Notes: generated by a model not told the origin, from the letters alone. A stretch of DNA of 64,000 bases from Melastoma dodecandrum (GCA_029817715.1 JARUPY010000190.1:3224001-3288000), one strand, 5' to 3'. Counted from the first letter of the stretch, positions 21,349 to 33,651 are shown. Made by a program: numbers and translations.

Positions 21349-22782
21349 TCAAATAAGGAAATAAAATGGGTACAATATTTCGTCTTCATGTGTAATTGCG
21401 TCGAAGTGAATCAACGTTAATTGGTTGGGTATAACAGCCTCATCCATCTTCATTAAGATCAGGGCCCCTCCTGAGAAAGCATGCTTGACGACATACGGGC
21501 CGTCGTAATTGGGGGCGAATTTTCCACGAGGCTCTTTGACGTTCGGAAGAATCCGCTTTAAAACCAAATCAACCGGCTTGTATGTCACCTGTCTAACCTT
21601 TTTGTTGAAAGCTCGGGAAACACGTTCTTGATAACATTGCATATGATATGCAGCAGTGAGCCGTTTCTCGTCGATGAGATCCAGGTGAGCTAAACGATGT
21701 CACACATAATCATCTTCTGGCACATTTGCTTCCTGGAATACCCTAAGGGACGGGATCTGAACCTCGATTGGTAGAACTGCTTGTGTTCCATAGACTAATT
21801 CAAAAGGAGTTGCCCCATTTGGGGTACGTGTTGTTGTTCTATAGGCAAGTAGTGCGTATTTAAGCTTTTCGTGCCAGACGCGGTATGTAACTGCCATCTT
21901 CCGGATGATGTTCTTTATATACTTGTTTGTAACTTCCGCGACACCGTTCATCTGTTAACGATATGACGAGGAATTGAGATGTTTGATTCAAAACTCTTCA
22001 CACAAAGGCTCAATGATTTTGTTGTTGAGGTTGGTCTCATTATCAGTCAGGAGCAGTTCGGGCACTCCGTAGCGAGCAAATATATTGATGCGGATGAATC
22101 GGGCCACGTTCTTTGTTGTAACTTCTTTGAAGGACTGTGCTTCTATACATTTGACGAAACAATCAATAGAGTCCAGGATGAATCGACATTCGAAGCTTTC
22201 ATATTGATTGGGCCAATGACGTCCATCTCCCACATTGAGAATGACCAAGGTTTAAATAACGAATACAATCTAGTTGGGTGTACCTGGACTTTGTCACTAT
22301 AAACATGGCATTTCTGGCACCGACGTACGTATGAAATGCAGTATGCTTTGATGGTCGACCAGTAATACCCTAGCCCCATAACCTTCTGTTCTAAGGCGTA
22401 TCCATTCATATGTGAACTACACACACCTTCATGGATTTCAGTAATGAGTTCACGTTCCTCAATTTGCGTCGACTCATCTCATGAGGGTTCCAGCGAAGGA
22501 CTTTTTGTATAACACCCCTCCGTCTAGAAAGTAGATGTGAGCGATCCGTCGTATAAATTTTCGCTCTTTCCCATTGCATCCTTCGGGAAAGTTGTCAGTT
22601 TGTAAGTAAACTTTGATATAGAAGTACCATAGTTTGTTGTCTGGTTCATCAGTGATGACAACACAACTCGGATTGTGAGAGATGTCGATTTGTAAGGGCT
22701 CGATATTCATCTGTCCAACGAGCGGGATCATCGAGACCAATGCTGCCAGTGCGTCCGTGAAGCGATTTTTTGTTCGAGGCAA
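21349..22782 (-). pseudogene. Tat element integrase region, fragmented
   Basis: Read from 22782 downward: linker, zinc-finger part (YVRRCQKCHVYSDKVQVHP), core start (SFSMWEMDVIGPI), a core part with YGVPELLLTDNETNLNN, MNGVAEVTNKYIKNIIRKM, and a C-terminal part (KFAPNYDGPYVVKHAFSGGA). The usual spacing is kept but five frames are needed, so integrase is not made. In the core, VPELLLTDNETNL supplies a D and NGVAEVTNK the E region. Confidence 0.8.
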
Positions 22783-22855
22783 ATAGTTGAACTTAATGTC
22801 ACGGAAGCGTTTGATGATATCTTGAAGGAATTCATGATATGGGAGGAGCTTTGCA

Positions 22856-23392
22856 TCACGAATACGCCATTGCCCGTTTGTTTAGGCGATAATGAGTGCC
22901 GAATCTCCGAAAATATTGATGTCTTATATACAGGTCGAGAGCATGTTGAAGACTGAGAATGCATGCCTCATATTCTGCAATGTTGCTGGTGCACGAAAAA
23001 ACAACCTTTGACGCGACCGGATAATACTGACTGGTGGGGGATATGACGACGGCTCCTACACCCGACCCATTGAGGTTGACTGCTCCATCAAAGTACATTG
23101 TCCATCGTTGATCATCGTCTGCAACTAGAATGTTCTCATCTGGCAACTCAACGTCCAAAGAAGACGTGTTCGGTCCTGGGTAGTCCGCAATATTGTCCGC
23201 GATACTTCGTCCCTTGACAGACATAGTGGCAACATATCGTATGTCGAATTCAGCAAGTTGTAGTTGCCATTTGGAGATACATCCCACTAGCGTAGGCCGG
23301 CTAAACAGATATTTCAAATGATCATTTTCCGACGCCAAAAGGATCTCATAGTGAAGGGTGTATTGCCTTAATCGATGGAGTACCCAAACCAA
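22856..23392 (-). pseudogene. Tat element RNase H region incl. archaeal-type RNase H
   Basis: The ORF follows RT in the same frame after one in-frame TGA at 23405-23407. It contains the end of the retroelement RNase H region and a second RNase H with WTMYFDGAVNLNGSGVGAVV and SNIAEYEACILSLQHAL, the pattern of the extra archaeal-type RNase H of Tat elements. The frame is lost after about residue 160. Confidence 0.75.
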
Positions 23393-23404
23393 TGCACAAC
23401 ATGT

Positions 23405-24844
23405 TCATTCCAAAATCGTGTAACGGGCTTCACTAGGTGTGAACTTCTTGCTTAGGTAATATATAGCATGTTCTTTACCACCGTCCGGTTGTTGTGCTAG
23501 AAGAGCTCCTAGGGACTCGTCTTTAATAGTAAGGTAGAGTGTCAAGGGATGCCCCGGTGTTGGCGGGAGTAATACCGGAGGGTTTGATAGGTATTGCTTG
23601 ATTTGTTCAAAGGCGGCTTGGCACTCGGTGTTCCACACAGTTGAGGTATCTTTCTTGAGAATCTTGAATATTGGTTTACAGGTTTCTGACAAATTTGAGA
23701 TAAAACGAGCTATATAATTGAGCTGACCCATAAAACCTCTAACCTCTTTAGCCGTCTTCGGTGTTGGTAGATTCTGAATGGTCTCGACTTTGGCTGGATC
23801 AACTTCGACACCGCGGTTGCTAACGACAAAGCCAAGTAGCTTCCCTGATGTTGCTCCAAATACGCATTTCGCAGGGTTCAATTGTAGCTTGAATTTTCTT
23901 AATCGCTCGAATAATTTTTGTAAGACGTTGATGTGATCTTCACCTGCGCGCGACTTAGCAATCGTGTCATCCACGTATACCTCAATTTCTTTGTGCATTA
24001 TATCGTGGAATAATGCTACCATGGCCCGTTGATAAGTCGCCCCAGCATTCTTCAAACCAAACGACATTACTCGATAGCAGAATGTTTCCCAAGGAGTAGT
24101 AAATGTCGTATTTTCCTTATCTTCCTCTGCCACCCGAATCTGATTATAGCCCGAAAAGCCATCCATGAAAGAGAAGCGATTGAATCCTACAGTGTTGTCT
24201 ACCAAAACGTCGATATGTGGTAAAGGACAATCGTCCTTAGGGCTAGCCTTGTTCAGGTTACGGTAATCGACGCAAATGCGGACTTTTCCATTTTTCTTCA
24301 TAACCGGTACAATATTTGCAACCCATTGAGGATAACGAGTGACCTCGATGAAGTTCACCTTTAATAATTTGTCCACTTCTTCCTTGATGGCGAGCACAAG
24401 TTCAGGTTTGTATCGATGTTGCTTCTGCTTTTTAGGGGGTACTAATGGATCTGTAGAAATGTAGTGTTGCACAATGTCTATGTCGAGCCCGGGCATGTCT
24501 GCATAGCTCCATGTGAACACATCCGAATACTCACGTAGTAGGGAAGTGAGTTGATCGGCTTCATTTTGAGGAAGGTCGGAGCCTATGAATAATTCTTTCG
24601 GCTCCTCATGTGTCCCTATGTTGATGGCAATTGGTTCATGGACAGTTACTCCTTTGGGTTCTTCATGGCGTCGAAGTTCTTGCTCGAAGCCGTAGTAATC
24701 ATAAGGTAACTCTGGGTTTTCATCAGTGTCTGAAGCGCCATCCCTGTAAAATGCAATGATTCTTTTGTGAGTCCATGAAGATGTGACAAGAAATCGAAGT
24801 GGGAGGGCGTTAAGTGTTAGAGAGCATGAATAGTTGTGAACCAT
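23405..24844 (-). pseudogene. Tat element reverse transcriptase
   Basis: A 479-codon open frame with DYRNLNKASPKDDCPLPHID, FSFMDGFSGYNQI, the catalytic motif YVDDTIAKS and LLGFVVSNRGVEVDP, followed by the connection region (YYLSKKFTPSEARYTILE). These are the standard RT blocks of Ty3/gypsy elements. The catalytic aspartates are present, but gag, protease and integrase around it are broken. Confidence 0.85.
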
Positions 24845-25324
24845 TCTGGTGAGTGTTCATTTTCCTCATTCGTCTAACGTTGTTTCCCTCCACACTTCTA
24901 CTCCAAAATTCGTAATGTACCGTGTTTACTATATTTTTGGACTTCCTTGCTAGCCCACGATAAAAATATAGCAAGGTGACTCAATCTAAACGAAGACGCG
25001 TTCGTGTGTCTAAAAGCTGGACATAACGAACTCAACACGGTTTGAAGTATTAAAAATAAATGAGTAGAAAAAACTCGGAACGATTCGCCCTTCGACGATG
25101 GAGGAGGATGGCGCTTCATCAACAGTGTAAATTGAAAGGTCTTTGAATGATGGGACAAGGTTAACCAGTTCCTTCGGGGCCGGGACGAAAGTCTCTCGAA
25201 GAGGTGGACAAATTAGAGATCCATTTCCGTCTCGATAGGGCTTCCTTTGGCTGGGATATCGAAAGCCTAGACCGGTAGTCCCAGTTTGGCTCTTGATATG
25301 AAATGCGAGAGGTTCCTAACTTCC

Positions 25325-26590
25325 TTATCCGTGCATGCCCAGGCCCTTCCCAGTTTGATAGTCATAGTACACTAGCATCCGAGCTGCATTGAGTACAGGG
25401 AGCGGGATCTTCGGCTTACTTGCTTCTCTTCGCACCATGTGGATCATCTCGATCGATTGAGTGGTGCTCGGCTCTTCTGCTGGTTCCGGTACATATGGAA
25501 GATCAATCTCGTTGCAGATAGGAACATCACACTCTCCTTGAACAGTGATGAGCTTGTCTCCGATGACAAACTTGACCTTCTGATGTACGGTGGAAGGGAC
25601 TACACCAGCGGCATGGATCCATGGACGCCCCAAAAGCATATTAAACGAGCCTACAACTTCGAGTATATGGAAGGTTGTCTCAAACTTAGCAGGTCCCACG
25701 TAGATGTCTAGAAGAATCTCCCCCAATACTTTTCGTCTCGCCCCGTCGAAAGCTCGGACGACAAGGCTACTAGCTCGATATTGGGATTCGTCGATGTGAA
25801 GTTGCTTTAGTACTGTGACAGGGATAATATTCACACCAGATCCACCATCAATCAAAACCCATGGAATCATCATTTCTCGGCACTTAATTGTGACAAAAAG
25901 TGCCATGTTGTGCTCCTTCCCAAACTCTGGCAGATCTTCATCGGAGAAAATAATCGAATCTCGAGCGAGAAGGCTTGACATGAATACAACAAGGCAATTA
26001 ACTTCAATTTGCCCAGGAACGTGAACTTCCGCAAGAAATTTCTGTAGAACTTCGCGATGCTTGTCTGATGAGTTGATGAGATCAAAGAGAGAGATCTGAG
26101 TCGGTTGCTTTCGTAATTGTTCAACAATATCATATTCACTTGTTCTGATAAACTTCACCACTTTCTTTGCATCCTTAAGCGGCACCTCGCTTATCTTCGG
26201 AACCTCAGAACTCTTCAGTACCTCAGTTGCAGGGGTAACTCGGCCAGAACGAGTGATCATGGCTGTTTTTTCGCTTCCTCCTGATGGGTTAGTTACCGAG
26301 TGTGTCGAAGCATTAATTTGTGGCTTATAGATGAAAGGCTGTCTGGTGGCAGATGTCCGGTAAAGGAAAGTGGGTGTTGTAACTGGCGTATAAATGGCAG
26401 TCCTTCCACTCGAATTTCGTGGTTGTGTTGAATGCAGAACACATACAACCTCTTCGTGTAGTAACCCATCTGACTCAGTATCAGGGAAAAGGAATGGTAA
26501 CTCTATCTTGGAATCATCACTCGCTATCATGTTCACATGTTCTGGCAGAGGATTTTGCTGAACGTTCGGAGGGCTGGCTGGGTTCTCCAA
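25325..26590 (-). pseudogene. Tat element aspartic protease region
   Basis: A 421-codon frame. The protease active site reads VLIDGGSGVNIIP, with DGGS in place of the commoner DTGS, a form seen in Tat elements. LLGRPWIHAAG follows, and a G-patch-like YDYQTGKGLGMHG ends the ORF. RT begins about 500 bases further in another frame. Confidence 0.8.
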
Positions 26591-26617
26591 AGCTATTACC
26601 TTTTTATCGAGAAGCGA

Positions 26618-28214
26618 CTATATTTTAAATCTAAGTGCAAAGCAATTCCTCGTATCATGACCAATGCCCCCTGAGTGATACAAACAAACTGCATTTGGGT
26701 TGTAACCACGAGCGGATGAATTAACCCGTGCTGGAGGGATCGGAGTGATGTAATCCATCTCATGCATGCGTCGAAACATAACATCTAATGGATCAGGAAG
26801 AGAGGTCAGATCTTCAATTCTTCTACGACTAACATTTTGCTCTAGCTTAGTGACTTGACTATGATCTTGTGAGGCGACGGGTCTTCTTGGGTTTCGCTTA
26901 TGTTTGCATGTTGGCACTTCGCTCTATCTTTCCGGAAGTTTCACTCTTTCCTTTTCCACGAGGTGTTGGCTTGATAGTCGAGGTAGTAGTAATCCGACCG
27001 TCCCTTAAGCGTCTTCTAGTTGCTCCACATTTAGCACAACTTGACTAAATAAGGAACCGCGCTGTATGAATAAATACTGGTAGAAATCTCTCGGGAGGAG
27101 AGAGATGAATTCATCCACTAGTTCTCTCTCTTTGAGTGGAGGTTGGATCTGCAGCACTTTTTCACGGACTCGGCGAGCAAATTCTTTTATAGACTCGTTG
27201 CGATATTTCTCGAGTTTCCACAGATCGGATATAGTGGACGCCATTTCGATGTTAAAGCTGTAGTGGTTCAGAAAATCGTGCACTAGCTCCTTGAATGACA
27301 CATACTTGGAAGTGTCCAAGGACAGATACCGGTGAAGTGCAGTACCAGTGAGGCTTTTCTAAAAGAGAGCTACTTGAAGTAAGTATCCTTTGGGTAGATG
27401 GACATCTTGTGGAGAAAATGCTTTAGATGCATCTTCGAACAGCCAATCCCTTTGAATTTCTCATGTCCGGTAGCTTGAATTTGTGGGGAAATGAGATCTA
27501 CAGGGATTGAATGTCGTAGTCCTCAAGAGAATAGATATTATGTCTCTGGACCGCATTCAGCCTTTCTTCAAGGCGGGCAAGGCGTTTCTGTTTGCCCTCT
27601 TGTATGGATGCAATTCTAGCTTGAACTTTAGCCTCGATGTCAGCTTCATCTTCAGGCGATGGAAATAGCTCTTCGAGTGCAGCCGCATTTCGCCGTGTTG
27701 GAGTTCGAGGGACAGTTCCAGCAGCACGGACCTCAAGCAATGTGGCAAGTGGAGGGGTATACCAAAATGGTCGCACCCCCTCGGTATCGGCATTAGAATG
27801 AACCGTCGTGTTGTGGAATGATGCATGGCGGGGAGGCGCCAACCCCGAAGCAGTGTCTTGTGACGAGTTCAGAAAAGGAATTGTTGGCGGAGTCGTGGTC
27901 GATAACATTAGTGTCGTGGGCATTGGGGGTATAAAGGAAGGAGTTGGAGGTGTTGTTGTTGAAGAGCTCGCCTGCTGACTGTGGATCATGTTACTCAGCA
28001 TGCTCTGTAATCGGGCCATGTTTTCGCAGAGAATATCCACTCTTACCTCCAAACGTGTATTTGAAGTGTGCTCCTGACCCCTAATACTTGATAAATTGTT
28101 CAAACCGGCACCCAATCCCAACTGGTGGTCATCAGTCATCGAATGAGCGGACTTTGTAGACATTCCCGTGTTGGGTAATGTTGTGTCCGTCAGGGAGAAT
28201 CCTGAGCTAGCCAT
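26618..28214 (-). pseudogene. Tat element gag, broken
   Basis: Three frames in order: a Ser/Thr/Pro-rich N-terminal part (28214-27498) with a short coiled coil (LEERLNAVQRH); a capsid-like part (27319-27005) with FLNHYSFNIEMASTISDLWK and SIKEFARRVREKV; and a single zinc-knuckle-like motif CLYHSGGIGHDTRNC (26917-26618). Confidence 0.75.
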
Positions 28215-28580
28215 GAGTACCGTCCGTCTTCATAGCTCGAACGAGCGTGTCCTTGGGAGATTAATTTTGGTACCTTTTAGAAGGAAAAGAAGGAATGTAA
28301 GGGAAAGATGGCATGATAATTTATGATGTTTTAGATGTGATGCCTATTCCATATTTGGCATAATTAAAGAAAACTAATTCAAAGTTTAAATAAATCATTA
28401 TTGAATCCATAACAAAGTGAGCTTATAAAAATTCAGAAAATGAAAGCCTAAGTGGCATGCAAGCTTCTAAATCTAGATGACCCTATGACAAGGACAAAAA
28501 CGTCGACGCTTGAACGAGTGGGCTTCCGCGTCAAGCCTTTCTGCTTTGATTTCTGGTGGAGTGAAAGGATGACGAATCTG

Positions 28581-29652
28581 TCATGAATACCATAGGTTTA
28601 CAATCCGTCTCATCTTTATGTCTCCAATGCCCCTGCCTGGGTATAGGAAATCTGCCTCGATTGGTAGCTGCAGTTCTTTCACGGGAATAGGTATTTCTGC
28701 TCTACCTCCAAATTGGTGTGCGACACGAGCTGGTAGGTAATATGATGACCCGTTGATTCCCAGTATCGGAATGTATGCGCCTTTCTTGGAGTCAATGAGT
28801 ACGTCGTCCATTTTGAAACAACGAGACATGGGGTAGAAGTCCGCTTCTGTAAGGGCCTCAAAGAAGTCATGAACTTGACGGAAGCTCCTATTTGGGAATA
28901 TAGCATAGTTGGTCATATAATGCATCGAGTTTGGAGCGTGGTACGGACGCAATGCGTATCCAGTGATTCCCAAATGTGTTAGGAACCATGTTTGCAATAG
29001 CGGCAGGTAGAAAGACGCGGTGTGGGATCTGATTCCGCGCTGAGTTTCAGAGGCAATCTTAGTCAATCCATAGTAGGTTTCTCCCAGTAGGTTTGGTACA
29101 AAAGGGCGATCTTTCAAGATAGCCCTTGCAATGTAGACTGCCCAGGTGCCTATTGAATTCTTGGTGCCGGGGTAAAGGACCATTCCGACAAAAAGGAGAA
29201 CGAATGCTCTTGCAGATGGTTGTCCGTCACCTTCTTCTAGGAAGTATGGTCCGTCACCTTTTGATGGGAATGTGACCAAGATTCGTCGGTATGATTAGGC
29301 TACGAACCGCTACGTATTCCATCCTGAATAGCAAGGGCAACTCGTCGCACACTGATCCTCTCCAAATAAGGGGAAGGATCCCCCGCTTATGGCTGAAACC
29401 CGTCAGCTGCAGGTATTCTTCGTAAGTGAGGGCAAGCTCAAAATTGTTGAAGTGGAAGGTAAACGTATCTCTGTTCCATTTTCCCATGAGATTTTGTAGA
29501 ACAGCCCAGTCCAACTCCACCTTGATGAGTTCCATCATGTCTCTCAGGTTTGACTCCACGAACTTTTTCTCGCTAGGTGGAAGGATATTGAACCAATCCC
29601 TCAACTTCTTCATCGGAGGTTGAACTGACCTTAATCTAATGTAAGCAGACAT
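28581..29652 (-). pseudogene. Tat element ORF1 (DUF7745 / plant-mobile-domain-like)
   Basis: Two overlapping frames (29652-29254 and 29279-28581) with a frameshift near 29270. Features include LRDWFNILPPSEKKFVESNL, ALTYEEYLQLTGF and FLTHLGITGYALRPYH. The arrangement resembles the ORF1 that precedes gag in some Tat/Ogre elements, which I recall as a DUF7745-type domain. Its role is unknown. Confidence 0.6.
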
Positions 29653-30084
29653 CCTCGGAACCTACAAAAAAAAGTTAGTTGTTTTGCTATGATTATGCCA
29701 AATATGGACTTATATGAATGTAATGCAAAACGAAATTTAAAAAACCCTGCCGACGAGCTTGCAATAATCTATTGGACAAAGCCAAAACAAATGGTTAGAG
29801 TCATATTATATGACCTTCAAACACATGCCTATCTAGACTGGCTTTCGACTCACCCTCGGACGAAGGGTGAGTTGGTATATACCTCAGGTAAAGAGGTAGA
29901 CAACCTCACCCATACGGCAGGTATACTCCTAAACTTAGGTGTCCCTGGGTTTTAGGACGACTCACTGTATGTATAGCAGAAACAATAAAAAAAGTAAAGC
30001 GTAAACACACTTCACACAAATCTAGGCTGCCCCCCAATTTTGAAATCGATTTTTCGACTCTAATTCTCTATAAAATTACCCAAG
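29653..30084 (-). other. Tat element untranslated leader
   Basis: Non-coding DNA between the PBS and ORF1, including a self-complementary stretch at 29850-29875 (actcaccctcgg...aagggtgagt). No ORF. Confidence 0.5.
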
Positions 30085-30104
30085 TCCCCAGCGGAGTCGC
30101 CAAA
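30085..30104 (-). promoter_or_regulatory. Primer binding site of Tat element
   Basis: Minus-strand TTTGGCGACTCCGCTGGGGA, starting 2-3 nt after the LTR end CCCGCCACA. This is the PBS form usual for Tat/Ogre elements. Confidence 0.8.
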
Positions 30105-30106
30105 TC

Positions 30107-31690
30107 TGTGGCGGGTGGATCCCGTTTCCGATGACGAATATTTTCCCTTGACGATAAGGCTTCGGATTCTAAAAATGTATCGGAGTTGCCACTAACCTAT
30201 TTTAAGTTCCGGTTAGAAAAACTATAGAGATTCGTTTAGGTTCGGGAATTAGGGATTACTAAATCGCATTCATCACAAAGAAAATGAAGGTCTTTATCCC
30301 GTATTTTTGATGTCCGATTTTATTTGTACTCGTTATTAGAAAAAAAAATTGTTTGACATTTTTAAAAAAGAAATAATCTCGAGCTCAAGATGCTGAAAAT
30401 GTCTATGTGAATCATTTTCATGAAAATACTTCTTAAAAAGTTTATTTCTTGGGCAAAAATGCAAGCAATCATAGATTTATTAAAGCCCTTAACAATTTCT
30501 AAGCCAAAAATAAATTTAAGGGAGAATCGGGTGTTTGTACCATTTTTCACTCTATATAGAACGCCCCCGTTAGCGTTTTACCTCACTGTGCTATTTTAGA
30601 GTAGGTTTACGGCAAACCGGGCGAGCTATTGATGTCGTAATGTTGGTGAATGCGAAGCCGTCTTCAGAGGGTCTTGATATCCAAAAATCTAAATAATCCC
30701 TCGAATACTTCGTCATCTTGAATATGTTGAATGTGATGCATGCCTTAGTTGTCCGCAAAGCACACCCCCGAGATACCAAATGTCAGGAAGGAATCCTCTG
30801 CTCTTGTTATTTGGCGGTGAATCTCTCCGGCGTGTGTGTTCTCCATTAAAGTGACACAGTTGGAGGAGTTGTTGTTGGAGCGCCCACCAAGAGGCAACAT
30901 GGACACCTTGGGAGGGTTGGATGCTGGTGCGGCTGACGTGGGGCAAAGAGCAGTAATCACTGGGGTTTGACGCCACTGGATTTGAGGACGCCGGAAGGAC
31001 GTGGGTTCTGAGTGTCCCTCCCCGAGCTTGGGGCGTGAGTCTTGGAGGCTGACTTGCTAATGGCCGAAACCGGATCTGATCGACGTCGCTGCCGTTCCTC
31101 CGGAGCTTGGTGTTGAACTGGCGCACGGCTTTTGGAGGAATCCCAGGATGACCTCGAGACTAGGGTAGTCACGTAAGCCTCCGTTGTTGCTAGCTCACTG
31201 GATCGGGACGTCAGGAGGGCGGCATGAAGGCATCCGGGAGCGGAGGAGATGTCGGAGCCACTCTCGAGAGTAGGGCAGTTTAGGGAAGGCCCATCGTTGC
31301 CGTTGCAGCTGGGAGCTTCCTCGGGGTTTGCTGAAGCTCAACGACAAGATGGTGTCTGTGGGTTGTTGTCGACGACTGGCTCGGAGCACGGCATTGTTGT
31401 TGCTGCGTTGATGTTGCGGTTGGAATGAGAAGGTTCCGTCGGGCGTAGGAAGACTGTTGTGGGGAAGAGCAACGTCGGGGTGCTAACAGGATAGGAGTGC
31501 CACTCGTTCCCCTAGTTTTACAATTAAAGAAAGGCCTAATTACCAAATCTACCCTCAACTTTACTCAATTTTTCCGATCTACCCGGATGTTTAAAACTTA
31601 TCTTCTTATAACATGAACTTTTCCCTTGTTTCAATTTTGTCCCCACTCAAATTTAATCCTCTCGATTAAATTTTCCCAGACAATTAAACT
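30107..31690 (-). mobile_element. 5' LTR region of Tat element
   Basis: Begins TGTGGCGGGTGG on the plus strand next to the PBS. The first 150 bases contain 'gagttgccactaacctatttt', a typical U5 stretch for this group. A TATA-like 'ctatatag' lies at 30550. The Gln/Ser/Pro-rich minus-strand ORFs at 30713-31558 are not recognised as proteins. The far edge is unclear; the pararetrovirus starts near 31700. Confidence 0.5.
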
Positions 31691-31703
31691 ATTATCTTAA
31701 GCG

Positions 31704-31715
31704 GCTCTGATACCA
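31704..31715 (-). promoter_or_regulatory. tRNA-Met primer binding site of pararetrovirus
   Basis: Minus-strand TGGTATCAGAGC, the initiator-tRNA PBS used by caulimovirids and by many LTR elements. It lies at the extreme 3' end of the viral copy (minus sense), 20-30 bases before homology is lost. Confidence 0.75.
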
Positions 31716-31737
31716 ACAAGGACTAACAAGACCGGAC

Positions 31738-32094
31738 TTAAGATGATTTTCTTAATTGTCTCTGTCGTCGGCGTTCTGCCAACCTCGAATACTCGTTTGA
31801 GTATCGCGAACTAGCCGCAAATCCCAGATTAGATTTGCCTTCAAGGAAGTATTCATCAAATTCACTCTGCGAAAGAGTCAGCTCTTCCAATTTCTTGGAA
31901 TAGCTATCTACAAGGTCAGTCAGCTGCTGTATTTGCGCTGAAATACTTGTCAATTGATCCACTACCGTGTTTAGAAGCCCAGTAGCAGAATCCTTGCCCA
32001 CACCGTGATCCAAATGTAGGAGTTCGGGGTTTGGACAATCATTCATAACACTCGTGCTTTCGCAACCGTCGTGCCTTTGCACCAATCTTCTCAA
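31738..32094 (-). CDS. Small leader ORF of pararetrovirus
   Basis: A 118-codon ORF between the presumed transcript start and the PBS. It contains a leucine-zipper-like stretch (VVDQLTSISAQIQQLTDLVD) and a basic end (RLAERRRQRQLRK). Some caulimovirids have a small ORF near this position. No function is assigned; the start may be non-ATG. Confidence 0.4.
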   Translation of the reverse strand: MRRLVQRHDGCESTSVMNDCPNPELLHLDHGVGKDSATGLLNTVVDQLTSISAQIQQLTDLVDSYSKKLEELTLSQSEFDEYFLEGKSNLGFAASSRYSNEYSRLAERRRQRQLRKSS

Positions 32095-32299
32095 TCTTAT
32101 TAGATCATGAAGATTATCATAAACTATACATCGGAAAGTTTATCATACCTTAATTCAGTGGGTTGCTCAGAGGGTTCACCAAGCTTTCGCAACACTAGAG
32201 ACCCAAGAGTAGCACAATTCTCAAACTAGAGAATTCAGCGAACGCATTCGCAAACTGGAGAGGCTCTTCTGTGTCGTTCCAATGCCCTTACATTGAGGG

Positions 32300-32311
32300 T
32301 CTTATATAGAC
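32300..32311 (-). promoter_or_regulatory. Putative pregenomic RNA promoter TATA box
   Basis: Minus-strand GTCTATATAAGACCC between the last large ORF and the PBS, where caulimovirids place their full-length transcript promoter. A second TATA-like site at 32525-32535 is less well placed. Confidence 0.5.
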
Positions 32312-32643
32312 ACTTCTCATCCAAGGTTTCAGCCCCAGGCTATACTCCCTGCAAGGTTCCTGATCTTTCAATCTAACCTTCCGTTAGTCTTAACCAATAT
32401 TGATTAATCCTAACCACCTTACTCTTGGTTCCTTAAGGTATTCGGAGAGCGATTCAGAGATTTCTTACTCAGAGTTTTTGAGAGAGAATTTCTCTATTCG
32501 ATTCGCCTCCCCAAATGAGGTAGAGGGATTATGAATATATACACGAAAAAGCTGGTACCTATGCACTGTTTGCCAGCTCAAAAGTAAAAGGAATCTAAAC
32601 TGTTACAAAAGTTAGTGGGGTCCTAGTGACCGACAAAAATGTC

Positions 32644-33651
32644 CTAGTCTAACTTTATACAGTCATCTCCCGTCTGCATTGGTGCGCTGTCTTGGGAGAT
32701 TCCTTCCTTGTTATCGTTGGCGCTTGAGGGTTCGCCAACTCCTTTTTTCTCTAAGAGTCCCGGCGGGTCTTGAACTGCTTCAAGAATTTGTTGCGAAATT
32801 TGTAGGGCTCTCTCATAATGTTCAATTTGCTGATTTAAGGTTTTGTTTGTGAAATCAGCAATCTTGCTCCAAACCTCGAAGGTGTCGGTTCGGAGATGCA
32901 GCTCAGAGTTCTCTCGCCTCCAGAAACAATCCAGGAGGTTGAGCATCCTCTGCCATCCTCGGTCTCCTGCTTGTTCGTCTATGAGACTTAGATCTGATCG
33001 AAGAATCGTGACGGTTATTATGCCGTCACAGAGCACGTAGTATTCGTCCTTACGGGCTAACACATGCTCCAGCACGTCTTTAAGGAACTCAACTTTTATG
33101 GCCTTTCGGACTGTTTTGTCCTTGTAGTATTTCCGCCATAAACCTCTCTGATCGAGGTCCTGTCGTTGAGGTTCCACCAGACGTCTACTCTCACATGGAT
33201 GGATGTCCCATACTTGCAGATTTTGAAGTATTACCTTCCCATACTGCGGATGGTCTTCCTCCTCCATTATTGTGCTAGTAATCAATGCCGTGGCATACTT
33301 TGGTCTGTAGCCTAGGCATCCGAGTATGTACCTTACTAACATTGGCAGTGGTTCCATACACTCTGGTTCTGATATATCAATCTCCAGAATGTCACAAAAT
33401 CCTGCGTATACGTAAGGCGCTGCTACTCCCACCATATCTGAATGAATTCTCAGACACGGCCACTTCCCCGATATCCAATGCAGATACGGTTGAAGTACAG
33501 TGTTTTCCTCGAGAGAGGACTCACTCATGTCTACCACTACCTTCGGGACTTCAAAATTCTTGACATCCCACGGTATTATCGACATAGTTGTGGAGAAAAT
33601 CTGCTGCCTTTCTCTTTCGATTCTGGACAGCTCCTCCTCTCCTGAAGCCAT
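32644..33651 (-). CDS. Pararetrovirus 3' ORF of unknown function
   Basis: Open from MASGEEELSRIE at 33651 to a stop at 32644 (336 codons); the frame is open further up but overlaps the preceding ORF there. It has no motif I can name; short blocks are YILGCLGYRPKYATALI and EVWSKIADFTNKT. Position suggests a viroplasmin/transactivator-like or lineage-specific product, but this is not shown by sequence. Confidence 0.5.
   Translation of the reverse strand: MASGEEELSRIERERQQIFSTTMSIIPWDVKNFEVPKVVVDMSESSLEENTVLQPYLHWISGKWPCLRIHSDMVGVAAPYVYAGFCDILEIDISEPECMEPLPMLVRYILGCLGYRPKYATALITSTIMEEEDHPQYGKVILQNLQVWDIHPCESRRLVEPQRQDLDQRGLWRKYYKDKTVRKAIKVEFLKDVLEHVLARKDEYYVLCDGIITVTILRSDLSLIDEQAGDRGWQRMLNLLDCFWRRENSELHLRTDTFEVWSKIADFTNKTLNQQIEHYERALQISQQILEAVQDPPGLLEKKGVGEPSSANDNKEGISQDSAPMQTGDDCIKLD

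Larger units (their letters stand above)
21349..31690 (-). mobile_element. Tat/Ogre-like Ty3/gypsy retrotransposon, decayed
   Basis: Minus-strand order: LTR end, PBS TTTGGCGACTCCGCTGGGGA (30104-30085), ORF1, gag, protease, RT, archaeal-type RNase H, integrase. This order, the extra ORF1, the second RNase H and this PBS are typical of the Tat/Ogre group. The coding region is broken by stops and frameshifts. The 5' LTR starts at 30107 on the plus strand; the 3' side extends through non-coding repeats to about 18340. Confidence 0.8.

Noticed and set aside
30713..31558. Gln/Ser/Pro-rich minus-strand ORFs in the Tat LTR region
   Set aside because: Overlapping frames of similar composition, no recognised domain and no splice or start evidence. 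Treated as LTR.
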